Shown: piece by piece, positions 37,006 through 44,861 of the stretch
Layout: the number at the start of each line of letters is the position of its first letter
How positions within the stretch are numbered: the stretch's first letter is position 1
Made by a program: the position numbers and the translations under genes
Notes under the pieces: model-generated
The model's input: the letters and a program-made list of their open reading frames with translations, nothing else
What the model was told of the DNA's origin: nothing
Databases searched by the model: none
Assembly (NCBI RefSeq): GCF_900168045.1
Contig: NZ_FUYY01000002.1
Coordinates: forward strand, 372,001 to 436,000
DNA: 64,000 nt
Source: Salegentibacter holothuriorum
GTDB lineage: Bacteria; Bacteroidota; Bacteroidia; Flavobacteriales; Flavobacteriaceae
Reading direction: 5' to 3'

Positions 37006-37503
37006 TTATTCCTGACGTGGAATTCGTAAAACCTGCCCGGGATATATCTTATCAGGATCTTTGAGCATTGGTTTATTTGCTTCAAAAATCACCGTATATT
37101 TATTAGCATCGCTATAATGTTCTTTCGCTATCTTACTTAAGTTTTCGCCACGCTCTACCGTATGAAAACTAGCCTCAGGCGATTCAATTTTTACGGCTAA
37201 CCTATCATCTACCTTCGCAATGCCTTCTGAATTACCTATTACGAGCACTATTTTCTCGCGAATAGCCTGGGAATCTGCCAGGCCATAAACTGTGGCTGTA
37301 TTTCCTTCAATATTAATAACCGGATTCTCTACAGCTAAATCAAGGCCTTGTATGGTTTCCAAAAGCTTATCTGCAGCTTTTTCGTTCTGTTTTCTTATGA
37401 TCTCTTTTTTGGCCTCGGTAATTTCTATATGTTCCTCTTCCTTCTCTTTTTCCTTACCAAAAATTTTTTCTCCCGCATCTTTTATAAATGAAAATATTCC
37501 CAT
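37006..37503 (-). CDS. BON and LysM domain protein (Kbp/YgaU-like)
   Basis: This 165-residue protein has a short charged N-terminus (IFSFIKDAGEKIFGKEKEKEEE). A BON-type domain follows (VINIEGNTATVYGLADSQAIREKI and GIAKVDDRLAV), then a C-terminal LysM domain (HTVERGENLSKIAKEHYSDANKYTVIFEAN ... IYPGQVLRIP). This is the layout of the E. coli potassium-binding protein Kbp (YgaU). There is no signal peptide, so it is cytoplasmic. It may sense K+ or respond to envelope stress. It is divergent from gpsA across a 477-base region that holds a family 1 repeat and a hairpin. Confidence 0.9.
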   Translation of the reverse strand: MGIFSFIKDAGEKIFGKEKEKEEEHIEITEAKKEIIRKQNEKAADKLLETIQGLDLAVENPVINIEGNTATVYGLADSQAIREKIVLVIGNSEGIAKVDDRLAVKIESPEASFHTVERGENLSKIAKEHYSDANKYTVIFEANKPMLKDPDKIYPGQVLRIPRQE

Positions 37504-37604
37504 AATACTGATTACTAAGTTATTGAATTGAAAAATACAAAAGAAAAAGAATGTTATGCCTGTTTTAAGTCCTAAAACTTTGTTAGTTTTTTGCCATGTT
37601 GTTC

Positions 37605-37710
37605 AAGTAAACTACCTCGGGGCAAGCGCACTAGGCATTCGTTGTAAACAAATTTCTAATTTCGAGGCAAGCCTCGGGGTATTACACCCTTTGGCGGTGC
37701 CAATAAAAAC
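37605..37710 (+). repeat. Family 1 palindromic repeat, copy B
   Basis: It runs from AGTAAACTACCTCGGGGCAAG through CGAGGCAAGCCTCGGGG to CACCCTTTGGCGGTG. It is almost identical over about 105 bases to copy E at 55345-55452. Two hairpins (CCTCG...AGG type and CGAGGC-AA-GCCTCG) and a third from CACC...GGTG can form. It lies 5' of both divergent neighbours. Confidence 0.8.
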
Positions 37711-37711
37711 A

Positions 37712-37751
37712 AAAACCGCAACACACAATCAAATTATGTGTTTGCGGTTTT
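37712..37751. terminator. Strong hairpin with flanking A and T runs, no gene in front of it
   Basis: AAAACCGCAA (37712-37721) pairs with TTGCGGTTTT (37742-37751), and the stem continues inward past a one-base bulge. It would end transcription on either strand, yet it lies between divergent genes, so a short unannotated transcript may finish here. The rest of 37504-37980, apart from repeat B, shows nothing. Confidence 0.6.
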
Positions 37752-37980
37752 CAAACTAAATAACCAACCAAAAAACTAAGAAAATCCATCTTTTTATAAA
37801 GAAGGTTCTTCGTTAATATGATAACGTCCTAAAACTATTAGAATTGCCGACTATAAAATTTATATATGTTAAACTTTTACTCTTATTTCTTAGCTATTCA
37901 TTAATAAAATGCTTTATAACCCCTGTCTTTTTAGATATACTTAGAAAATTGTTTATTTTTGGATTACAGAAAATCAACCT

Positions 37981-38976
37981 ATGGATAAGTCTCCAAAGTT
38001 TGCCGTAATTGGCGGCGGTAGCTGGGCTACTGCAATTGTAAAAATGCTTAGCGAAAATGTAGATACCATTTATTGGTATATGCGCAGCGAATATGCCATT
38101 GAGCATATTAAAAAGCAGGACCATAACCCAAATTACCTTAGCTCGGTTGAGTTTGACGTCAATCAGTTAGAATTGAGTAGTGATATTAACAAGACAGTAG
38201 CTGCAGCTGATTTTCTGATTTTCGCTATTCCCTCTGCATTTGTGAAAAGAGAATTAGATGCTTTAACGGTTTCTCTGGAAGATAAAATCATATTTTCGGC
38301 TATTAAAGGTATTGTACCCGAGAGTAGCCTTATTGTAGGTGAACATTTTGAAGAATATCATCATGTTCCTGCAGATAATATTGGGGTTATTACAGGCCCC
38401 TGTCACGCCGAAGAAGTAGCCCTGGAAAGACTTTCTTATCTTACCATTGCCTGTACCGACGAGAAAAAGGCAAAACTACTGGCAGATAACCTAAGCAGTG
38501 AATACATTAAGTGCAAATTAAGCGATGATGTTACCGGAACTGAATATGCAGCAATGCTGAAGAATATCTACGCCATTGCCGCCGGAATTGCACACGGATT
38601 GGGTTATGGAGATAACTTTCAAAGCGTATTGATGAGTAATGCCATAAAAGAAATGAAACGCTTTATTAAGAAAGTACATAGCATGAAGCGTAACATTAAC
38701 GATTCTGCTTACCTGGGGGATCTTTTGGTAACAGGATATTCTGTATTTAGCCGAAACCGTATGTTCGGAAACATGATTGGAAAAGGCTATACTGTAAAGA
38801 GTGCCCAGATGGAAATGAGCATGATTGCCGAAGGTTATTACGCTACCGAAAGTGCTTATAAAATAAATAAAGATAAAGGCGCAAAAACGCCTATAATTAA
38901 CGCAGTATATGGAATTCTTTATGAAGGTAAAAACCCTAAAAAGGTAATTAAGAAACTGGCAGAGAAGCTTACTTAA
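37981..38976 (+). CDS. gpsA: Glycerol-3-phosphate dehydrogenase [NAD(P)+]
   Basis: This 331-residue enzyme has the dinucleotide motif FAVIGGGSWATAIVKML at residues 6-22, FAIPSAFVKREL, IFSAIKGIVPES, TGPCHAEEVAL and the catalytic lysine region EYAAMLKNIYAIAAGI. It reduces dihydroxyacetone phosphate to sn-glycerol-3-phosphate for phospholipid synthesis. It differs from the E. coli form in MVAEGYYATESAY-like wording near the C-terminus (MIAEGYYATESAYKINKDKGAKTPI), as is usual in Bacteroidota. It is monocistronic and converges on a hypothetical gene after 5 bases. Confidence 0.94.
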   Translation: MDKSPKFAVIGGGSWATAIVKMLSENVDTIYWYMRSEYAIEHIKKQDHNPNYLSSVEFDVNQLELSSDINKTVAAADFLIFAIPSAFVKRELDALTVSLEDKIIFSAIKGIVPESSLIVGEHFEEYHHVPADNIGVITGPCHAEEVALERLSYLTIACTDEKKAKLLADNLSSEYIKCKLSDDVTGTEYAAMLKNIYAIAAGIAHGLGYGDNFQSVLMSNAIKEMKRFIKKVHSMKRNINDSAYLGDLLVTGYSVFSRNRMFGNMIGKGYTVKSAQMEMSMIAEGYYATESAYKINKDKGAKTPIINAVYGILYEGKNPKKVIKKLAEKLT

Positions 38977-38981
38977 GCCTG

Positions 38982-39377
38982 TTATTCTGCTAAAACTCCT
39001 TTATTGGGAATAATAGGGATTTCACGTAAAGCTTTTTCGTTTACGCTATTTTTTCTGAATAAATATTTCTTTTCAAACATTTTACCGTCAGCAAAAAAAG
39101 TAACCTGAAACTGGTTATTCAATGCGAGAACTTCTTCCTGGATAAATTCAATTTTAGCAAAAGATTTGGAGGGAAGCTTTTCCAGCTTATGGCGTATAAC
39201 AGATGTTTGTTTGTTTTCATCGTAGCCTTTGCTTACAATTAAAGCCATCTCTATAGTTTCATCCCTATCGTTTATAAGATAAGCATTCCACTCATCCACT
39301 TTAAAAGACTCGTTATAGACCTTTACCGCCGCCACATAAACGTTTTCTACTTTAGGTATGTCAATATCTTTCTTCAC
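38982..39377 (-). CDS. Conserved hypothetical protein, 131 residues
   Basis: I know this only as a flavobacterial hypothetical. It has no signal peptide or membrane helix. It starts KKDIDIPKVENVYVAAVKVYNESFKVDEWNAYLIND and continues with paired strands (MALIVSKGYDENKQTSVIRHKL and SFAKIEFIQEEVLALNNQFQVTFFADGKMFEKKYLFRK), which suggests a compact beta fold. The start codon is GTG and shares its first base with the TAG stop of the 55-residue membrane protein upstream (TAGTG), so translation is coupled. It converges on gpsA after 5 bases. pheS lies beyond the small gene on the same strand. Confidence 0.75.
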   Translation of the reverse strand: MKKDIDIPKVENVYVAAVKVYNESFKVDEWNAYLINDRDETIEMALIVSKGYDENKQTSVIRHKLEKLPSKSFAKIEFIQEEVLALNNQFQVTFFADGKMFEKKYLFRKNSVNEKALREIPIIPNKGVLAE

Positions 39378-39544
39378 TAATCTTCAATCTTATTTTTAGC
39401 CCATTTAAACAACCCCCAGAAAACAAGAGCTGCAATACCTAACAAAATAGCTCCCAGTGCCATTTCAATTATTTCTACTGCAACTAAAATAATAATAACC
39501 GCAAGGGCTAGAATACCCAATATAATCAATCCAATCTTTTTCAT
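39377..39544 (-). CDS. Small membrane protein, 55 residues
   Basis: The frame MKKIGLIILGILALAVIIILV continues with a second hydrophobic stretch (MALGAILLGIAALVFWGLF) and ends KWAKNKIED before TAG. Two short membrane helices with a positive C-terminus make it a plausible inner-membrane protein. Its stop overlaps the GTG of the 131-residue gene by one base, a sign of coupled translation, and it starts 40 bases after the pheS stop on the same strand. The family is not recognised. At 55 residues it would be missed by a length cut-off. Confidence 0.7.
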   Translation of the reverse strand: MKKIGLIILGILALAVIIILVAVEIIEMALGAILLGIAALVFWGLFKWAKNKIED

Positions 39545-39584
39545 AATTATAATTATTTGTAGCTCCAGTCTTCCGCTAAATTAG

Positions 39585-40604
39585 CTAGAATGAGGATTTA
39601 AATTGTTCAAGAAATCTTACGTCGTTTTCATAGAACATTCTAATATCGCCAATTTGATAAAGTAACATCGCGATACGTTCTATTCCCATCCCAAAGGCAA
39701 AGCCCGAATATTCGGTAGGATCTATATTACAATTTCTAAGCACATTAGGATCTACCATTCCGCAGCCCATAATTTCTAACCAACCGGTTCCCTTAGTAAT
39801 TCGGTAATCGGTTTCGGTTTCGAGCCCCCAGTAAATATCTACCTCAGCACTTGGCTCGGTAAATGGAAAATAAGAAGGTCTTAATCGAATCTTAGATTTT
39901 CCGAAGAGTTGTTTTGTAAAATAAAGCAGGGTTTGTTTTAAATCGGCAAAACTTACGTTTTTATCAATATAAAGTCCTTCCACCTGATGAAAAATACAGT
40001 GCGAACGTGAGGAAATCGCTTCATTTCTAAAAACCCGTCCCGGAGAGATTGTTCTAATTGGCGGTTTATTATTTTCCATATATCGCACCTGTACCGAAGA
40101 GGTATGGGTACGCAATAAAATATCTGGATCTGTTTGAATAAAAAAGGTATCCTGCATATCTCTCGCCGGGTGATATTCCGGCAGGTTAAGTGCGGTAAAA
40201 TTGTGCCAGTCGTCTTCCATTTCAGGTCCCTCAGAAACATTAAACCCAATGTTAGAAAAGATCTCTATAATCTGATTTTTAACTATAGAAATAGGATGTC
40301 TGGCTCCAATCTCTATTGGCTCTCCCGGTCTTGAAAGATCGCCATAAATTCCATTTTCTTCCTGCTTACTTTCCAGGTTTTCTTTTAAGGCTGCAACTTT
40401 CGCCTCAGAAGCTTTTTTAAGAGCATTTATAGTCTGGCCAAATTCCTTTTTTTGTTCGTTAGGCACTTCTTTAAAAGAAGCAAAGAAATCATTTAAAATT
40501 CCCTTTTTACCGAGATATTTGATTCTGAATGCTTCTACTTCTTTAACCGATTCGGTTTTAAAAGCTTCTACTTCAGCTATATGTTGCTTAATTTTATCTA
40601 TCAT
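39585..40604 (-). CDS. pheS: Phenylalanine--tRNA ligase alpha subunit
   Basis: This 339-residue class II synthetase subunit has an N-terminal coiled-coil (about 1-85). The catalytic core carries [28 protein letters not shown], the motif 2 region [30 protein letters not shown], and the motif 3 region [29 protein letters not shown]. It charges tRNA-Phe together with PheT, whose gene is not in the window. The small membrane protein and the 131-residue hypothetical follow on the same strand. A family 1 repeat lies directly upstream of its start. Confidence 0.96.
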   Translation of the reverse strand: MIDKIKQHIAEVEAFKTESVKEVEAFRIKYLGKKGILNDFFASFKEVPNEQKKEFGQTINALKKASEAKVAALKENLESKQEENGIYGDLSRPGEPIEIGARHPISIVKNQIIEIFSNIGFNVSEGPEMEDDWHNFTALNLPEYHPARDMQDTFFIQTDPDILLRTHTSSVQVRYMENNKPPIRTISPGRVFRNEAISSRSHCIFHQVEGLYIDKNVSFADLKQTLLYFTKQLFGKSKIRLRPSYFPFTEPSAEVDIYWGLETETDYRITKGTGWLEIMGCGMVDPNVLRNCNIDPTEYSGFAFGMGIERIAMLLYQIGDIRMFYENDVRFLEQFKSSF

Positions 40605-40635
40605 GAGATCCTTTTCTTTTCAGAAGGGCAAATTT

Positions 40636-40737
40636 AGTAAAAAACTTCGGAGCAAGCTCACGAAGCATTGTTATTGGAAAATATAATTCGGTTTCGAGGC
40701 AAGCCTCGGAGTATTAATTCTCGATTATCGAGTAAAA
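40636..40737 (+). repeat. Family 1 palindromic repeat, copy C
   Basis: AGTAAAAAACTTCGGAGCAAGC leads through the perfect hairpin CGAGGC-AA-GCCTCG to TATTAATTCTCGATTATCGAGTAAA (in two parts). It lies between a hypothetical gene and pheS, 5' of pheS. This copy has the CTCGAT-T-ATCGAG end that copies B and E lack. Confidence 0.8.
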
Positions 40738-40765
40738 ATGTAGTTTAAGGCAGCACGTGGCGCCT

Positions 40766-41122
40766 TTAATCTATATACTGGTTATTGATAAAATAATTCA
40801 CAATGGCTTCTTTCATCAAAACCGACTGTTCACCGGCCTTAAGCGTAGGTAATTGCTCCAGGATTTTGTAATGTGGCCAACCATCTTCATCAAAATAATC
40901 AAACTCATAATAACCGTAAGGTTCCAACAAACGGCAAATAGCAATATGCATTAGATCTATTTTATGGTCTTTTTTAAATTTTTTATGAGGCTGCCCTAAC
41001 TCCTGAACGCCAATTACATAAATTATCGCATCCAAATCCATTGATTCTCCATCGGCAAACTGGTTGGAAAGTTTCTTTTGCAAGCCTTCCCATCTACCTT
41101 TCAAATTTTCATCTCGTGTCAT
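40766..41122 (-). CDS. Conserved hypothetical protein, 118 residues
   Basis: This protein starts MTRDENLKGRWEGLQKKLSNQF and continues with MDLDAIIYVIGVQELGQPHKKFKKDHKIDLMHIAICRLLEPYGYYEFDYFDEDGWPHYKILEQLP. I recall it as a widespread flavobacterial protein of unknown function. It is soluble and without signal peptide. The alternating helices and the aromatic FDYFDEDGWPHY patch suggest a folded domain. It precedes pheS on the same strand, separated by a family 1 repeat, and is divergent from cvpA. Confidence 0.75.
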   Translation of the reverse strand: MTRDENLKGRWEGLQKKLSNQFADGESMDLDAIIYVIGVQELGQPHKKFKKDHKIDLMHIAICRLLEPYGYYEFDYFDEDGWPHYKILEQLPTLKAGEQSVLMKEAIVNYFINNQYID

Positions 41123-41261
41123 GCCGCAAAGATAATATCTTCCTTTTTGAATTTACGCCATAGAGAGACTTAAAATATTCAGCTAGCTTCTTCGCAAAAT
41201 CTGTGATATTATTCACTTTATACTTACACAGGCTTGGCGCGAAACCCAAAAATTCTCCTAT

Positions 41262-41296
41262 TTAATGCCTCGTGGCCTACCGCGAGGTAATTTACT
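41262..41296 (-). repeat. Family 1 palindromic repeat, partial copy F
   Basis: Reverse orientation. Read on the minus strand it gives AGTAAATTACCTCGCGG then GGCCACGAGGCATTAA, the first hairpin only. It ends exactly where the cvpA promoter box begins, so it may supply part of that promoter. Confidence 0.65.
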
Positions 41297-41303
41297 ATAT
41301 TTG
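41296..41303 (+). promoter_or_regulatory. Candidate cvpA promoter -7 box
   Basis: TATATTTG matches TAnnTTTG and ends four bases before the ATG of cvpA. The mRNA would be nearly leaderless. No clear -33 TTG is placed upstream, where repeat copy F lies. Confidence 0.45.
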
Positions 41304-41307
41304 GCGT

Positions 41308-41853
41308 ATGAATACAGTAGATATTGTCCTGGCCTTAATCCTGCTCTATGGACTTGTTAGAGGATTTTTTAGAGGACTTTTGGCCGAGATTGCTTCCCTT
41401 GTAGGTATTGTAGCCGGAATTTACGGAGCTATTCATTTCTCTTATGTATTAAGCGATTTCTTTTCTAATAATATGAACTGGGATACAGAATATGTAAACC
41501 TAATTGCTTTTGCTATCACGTTTGTTCTTATTGTCTTTCTAATCTCTCTAGCCGGAAAGATCTTAACGAAAATGGCCGGTTTTGCAGCGCTAGGTATCGT
41601 AAATAAGTTACTAGGTGCCGGTTTTGGCTTATTAAAAATGGCTTTTATAGCCAGTGTAATAATCATGTTTTTTGAAGCTACCAATGAAGAAATAGAACTG
41701 GTTAGCAAAGAGAAACTTGAAGATTCTAAACTTTACGCTCCGGTTAAAGTTATTGCTCCGGCAGTTCTTCCTTCAATTTTAAGAGAAGCCAGGGAAAGAG
41801 ACCTGCTGGATGATGAAAGTGAACTTTTTGAACATAAAAATGAGGAAGTCTAG
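41308..41853 (+). CDS. CvpA family membrane protein
   Basis: This 181-residue inner-membrane protein has the CvpA pattern. MNTVDIVLALILLYGLVRGFFRGLLAEIASLVGIVAGIYGA forms the first helices with the conserved GxxRGxxRG turn. AFAITFVLIVFLISLAGKILTKMAGFAALGIVNKLLGAGFGLLK follows. The tail is charged and cytoplasmic. CvpA-type proteins support colicin V export in E. coli and envelope functions elsewhere. The ATG at 41308 is preferred over one 36 bases earlier, which lies in the repeat. The last codons form the left arm of the terminator. Confidence 0.9.
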   Translation: MNTVDIVLALILLYGLVRGFFRGLLAEIASLVGIVAGIYGAIHFSYVLSDFFSNNMNWDTEYVNLIAFAITFVLIVFLISLAGKILTKMAGFAALGIVNKLLGAGFGLLKMAFIASVIIMFFEATNEEIELVSKEKLEDSKLYAPVKVIAPAVLPSILREARERDLLDDESELFEHKNEEV

Positions 41854-41868
41854 TGTTTAGACTTCCTC
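41842..41868 (+). terminator. cvpA terminator overlapping its stop codon
   Basis: GAGGAAGTCTA (41842-41852) and TAGACTTCCTC (41858-41868) form a perfect 11-bp stem with a 5-base loop, followed by a T-rich stretch. The left arm contains the last codons and the stop of cvpA. Confidence 0.8.
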
Positions 41869-41895
41869 TTTCTAAAATAGTTTTTTATCAAAAGA

Positions 41896-43455
41896 CTAAA
41901 CTGGAACATCCAAACCAAAGTATCTCCTAAAGCTATCTGGATTGGTAACTTCTCCTTTACCGGACACCAATTTAATGGTGATATCCTTACGTTCGGCTTT
42001 TATTGCAAATTCATCTAGAATTTCCAAAACGTCATAATCCAGGACTTTAGTTTTCCTAACATCAATCAATACGGTTGCTCTTTTTGGTATTTCGTTTAAT
42101 TCTCTTAAAATAGCACCTTTGTTTAAAAATGAAAGTTCTTCGGCAAGCGTAATTTTATAATTACCGTCATTAACCTCATAACCTTCTTTATGCAAGAAGT
42201 GAGAGTTTTTATAACTATTAATTAAAATAACACCTATACCAACTGCCAGACCAAGTCCAATTCCCATGAGAAGGTCTAAAAATACCACCCCAAGAATAGT
42301 AATCATAAAAGGAAGAAATTGCCCTTTTCCTAATTTAAACATTTGCTTAAATAATGCCGGTTTAGCCAACTTGTAACCTACCAGTAGAAGAACTGCAGCA
42401 AGTACCGCCAAAGGAATCATATTCAATACCGTTGGAATAGCGATAATGGAGAAAAGAATAAGAAAACCGTGTAAAATAGCAGACATTTTTGTTCTACCAC
42501 CAGACTGCGCGTTTGTAGAACTTCTTACTATTACCTGCGTAACCGGCAAACCACCAATAAGTCCGGAAATCATATTACCAGCTCCCTGTGCATATAACTC
42601 ACGGTTGGTGTTTGTTGTTCTTTTTAGAGGGTCTATTTTATCTATTGCTTCCACACTTAACAAAGTTTCTAAACTGGCAACAATGGCAATGGTTATTGCA
42701 ACAACCCAAACTTCAGAATTAGTGATCTCGGCAAAGTTAGGCATAGAAAATTGCCCAAAGAAAGAAGCGGCACTATCTGGTACGGGTACGCTTACCAATT
42801 GAAAATCCCTGATTCCAAAAGTAGGTCCATCTACTAAAATATAATAAACTACCCCCATAGCAACGGCTACTAAAGGTCCCGGAACAATACTGAATATTTT
42901 GCTCTTTTTAGTAAGTACTTTTTCCCATAATAGTAAGATTGCCATTGCAACAATGGTTATTAACAGCGTACCATAATGAAGGTTATCTGTAATATTTCTG
43001 AACGCAGAACCAATTCCACCGTCTATAGAAAAAATTTCCAGGTCACTGGAAAAGCCAAAGACATTTGGAATTTGTGAAATAGCGATAGTAATACCTATAC
43101 CGGCAAGCATACCTTTAATCACCGAAGAAGGGAAGTAATACCCAATAATGCCCGCTTTTAAAGCTCCCATTACAATTTGAAGAAGTCCTGCCAATACCAC
43201 AGCAACTAAAAATATTTCATAGCTACCAAGTGATTGAATGGCGCCTAAAACAATTACTGCAAGGCCGGCAGCCGGGCCACTTACACCAAGTTGGGAATTT
43301 GAAATGCTACCTACCACAATACCTCCAACCATACCGGCGATTAAACCAGCAAATAATGGGGCTCCACTGGCAAGAGCTATTCCCAAACACAAAGGAATGG
43401 CTACAAAAAATACTACAATACTTGCCGGAAAATCTTTATTTAGATGTTTAAACAT
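41896..43455 (-). CDS. SulP family inorganic anion transporter
   Basis: This 519-residue inner-membrane protein has about twelve helices. It starts with the SulP signature FPASIVVFFVAIPLCLGIALASGAPLFAGLIAGMVGG and has SNSQLGVSGPAAGLAVIV, NMISGLIGGLPVTQVIVRSSTNAQSGGRT and, at the C-terminus, a STAS-type domain (roughly 430-519) with ATVLIDVRKTKVLDYDVLEIL. Members move sulfate, bicarbonate or other anions with Na+ or H+. In other Bacteroidota similar genes accompany carbonic anhydrase; none is adjacent here. It is monocistronic. Confidence 0.94.
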   Translation of the reverse strand: MFKHLNKDFPASIVVFFVAIPLCLGIALASGAPLFAGLIAGMVGGIVVGSISNSQLGVSGPAAGLAVIVLGAIQSLGSYEIFLVAVVLAGLLQIVMGALKAGIIGYYFPSSVIKGMLAGIGITIAISQIPNVFGFSSDLEIFSIDGGIGSAFRNITDNLHYGTLLITIVAMAILLLWEKVLTKKSKIFSIVPGPLVAVAMGVVYYILVDGPTFGIRDFQLVSVPVPDSAASFFGQFSMPNFAEITNSEVWVVAITIAIVASLETLLSVEAIDKIDPLKRTTNTNRELYAQGAGNMISGLIGGLPVTQVIVRSSTNAQSGGRTKMSAILHGFLILFSIIAIPTVLNMIPLAVLAAVLLLVGYKLAKPALFKQMFKLGKGQFLPFMITILGVVFLDLLMGIGLGLAVGIGVILINSYKNSHFLHKEGYEVNDGNYKITLAEELSFLNKGAILRELNEIPKRATVLIDVRKTKVLDYDVLEILDEFAIKAERKDITIKLVSGKGEVTNPDSFRRYFGLDVPV

Positions 43456-43654
43456 AAAATGCTTTATTAATTTTGAGATCAGGCCATTTCCCCTAAAAAT
43501 TGATTTTAAGGGTATCTGGACTAATCACTATAGTCTAATTTTTTTAAAATAGTTGAATAGAATTTTTGAACCACATGCCATGTATATAACAGCGGATATT
43601 ATGCAAAGTGTTTTGCACAAGATTTTTAAAAATTCAGTAAAAAGTTAAATTAGA

Positions 43655-43945
43655 TTAAGCCTGTTTGGGCGGAGGGCAAATAACATCCAGAGACACTATA
43701 GGATAACTTTCTGAATAATAATCTTTGGTTAGGGTATGTTTCTGCAGATACTGTATGCTAGCGTAGTTAGAATTATGCTTCTCCAGATTAAACTCTAGAT
43801 TAATTTGATTTTTTGACGAATTCTCTTCTTCATTCACATTAAACGCAAAAGAGATATCAACCGAATTATCAATATAGGCTACAATACTAGGTGTGGCAAT
43901 AAACGCCATAAATATAAAGCTTAGTATGTAGGCCAATCTTTTCAT
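43655..43945 (-). CDS. Small secreted hypothetical protein, 96 residues
   Basis: It begins MKRLAYILSFIFMAFIATPSIVAYID, a signal peptide or anchor. The remaining 70 residues are polar, with NEEENSSKNQINLEFNLEKHNSNYASIQYLQKHTL and a terminal SLDVICPPPKQA. The Pro-Pro-Pro tail with a nearby cysteine resembles small flavobacterial secreted proteins that lie beside transporters, but I cannot name a function. It is on the same strand as batE, whose stop lies 77 bases upstream, so it could be carried on a read-through Bat transcript. SulP lies downstream. Confidence 0.6.
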   Translation of the reverse strand: MKRLAYILSFIFMAFIATPSIVAYIDNSVDISFAFNVNEEENSSKNQINLEFNLEKHNSNYASIQYLQKHTLTKDYYSESYPIVSLDVICPPPKQA

Positions 43946-44022
43946 AGCGGCAAAATAATGAGAAATGCTTCTAATTAAAAAGAAAAACCCATACTTTAAT
44001 GTTAAACTAATATCAATATACC

Positions 44023-44772
44023 TTATAGTCGCCTCAAGTAATTATCTTCTATCCATCCCTGCGTACCATTTGAAAGCTCTATTTTAACCCATCCCTGGTA
44101 ATCTTCAAGCACCTTTGCTTTAGTGCCTGCATGAAGACTAAATGTGGCATCACCTTTTTGTGATGGCTCGTTCTTTATAGGAGCTTCTTCAGCAAAAATA
44201 ATAGCAAATTGATTATTAAACTGAATTTCCTGTTGCTGAAATGCGAAAAACACTGAAATACCACCTAACAGAAAAACAAAGATTGCCACGCCAAAGAAAA
44301 TACGCTTTTGTAAAGAAGTTCTTCCGAAATAATAAAGTAAAAACAAAACCACAAAAACTATTGATAATGCAATAGCCAGATAAGCCCAGGTATTGTAAGA
44401 GAAAGTAGAAATAAAACTATTAATACTTTTTTGAAGACCGGTTTCCTCGTTTACCGGAATATCATCAATGGTCATACTTCGTGCAAATTCTATGTTGTTT
44501 TGCACATCTTCATCGGTGGGATCTAACTGAAGCGCTTTTTCAAAATAATAAATGCTGGGGGCTACATTATTTAATTTATAATGTGCATTCCCGAGGTTAT
44601 AATAAACCGCCACAGAAGTTTCTCCATTCTCAAGGATCTTTTCGTATTTGTTTATGGCAGTTTCAAAATCATTGTTTGCATACGCATCATTGGCTTCTTC
44701 AAAAAGCTCTGAATTTTGAGCCTGCGCCAAAGTCGAAACAAATACCAGTAAAATAAATATCAAATTCTTCAT
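44023..44772 (-). CDS. batE: BatE: TPR and SH3 domain protein
   Basis: This 249-residue protein has a signal peptide (MKNLIFILLVFVSTLAQA). Tetratricopeptide units follow (FEEANDAYANNDFETAINKYEKIL and VYYNLGNAHYKLNNVAPSIYYFEKALQLDP). Two membrane helices come at about 130-190, and a bacterial SH3 domain at the C-terminus ends in WVKIELSNGTQGWIEDNYLRRL. This is the Bacteroidota BatE layout. The ATG at 44772 is preferred to one three codons earlier. It is the last gene of the Bat operon. Bat proteins are tied to envelope and stress tolerance, but their mechanism is open. Confidence 0.9.
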   Translation of the reverse strand: MKNLIFILLVFVSTLAQAQNSELFEEANDAYANNDFETAINKYEKILENGETSVAVYYNLGNAHYKLNNVAPSIYYFEKALQLDPTDEDVQNNIEFARSMTIDDIPVNEETGLQKSINSFISTFSYNTWAYLAIALSIVFVVLFLLYYFGRTSLQKRIFFGVAIFVFLLGGISVFFAFQQQEIQFNNQFAIIFAEEAPIKNEPSQKGDATFSLHAGTKAKVLEDYQGWVKIELSNGTQGWIEDNYLRRL

Positions 44773-44861
44773 TTCAAACAATTTACGACCACATTAGCAA
44801 AACTAAATTCCAATTTTTGATAATAAGCATTTTTATAAAATGCCCATTATGGGCTTTCATA

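Noticed and set aside
37556-37759. A 67-codon frame running through repeat copy B and the hairpin.
   Set aside because: The region is a dispersed repeat plus a terminator-like hairpin; the translation has no protein character.
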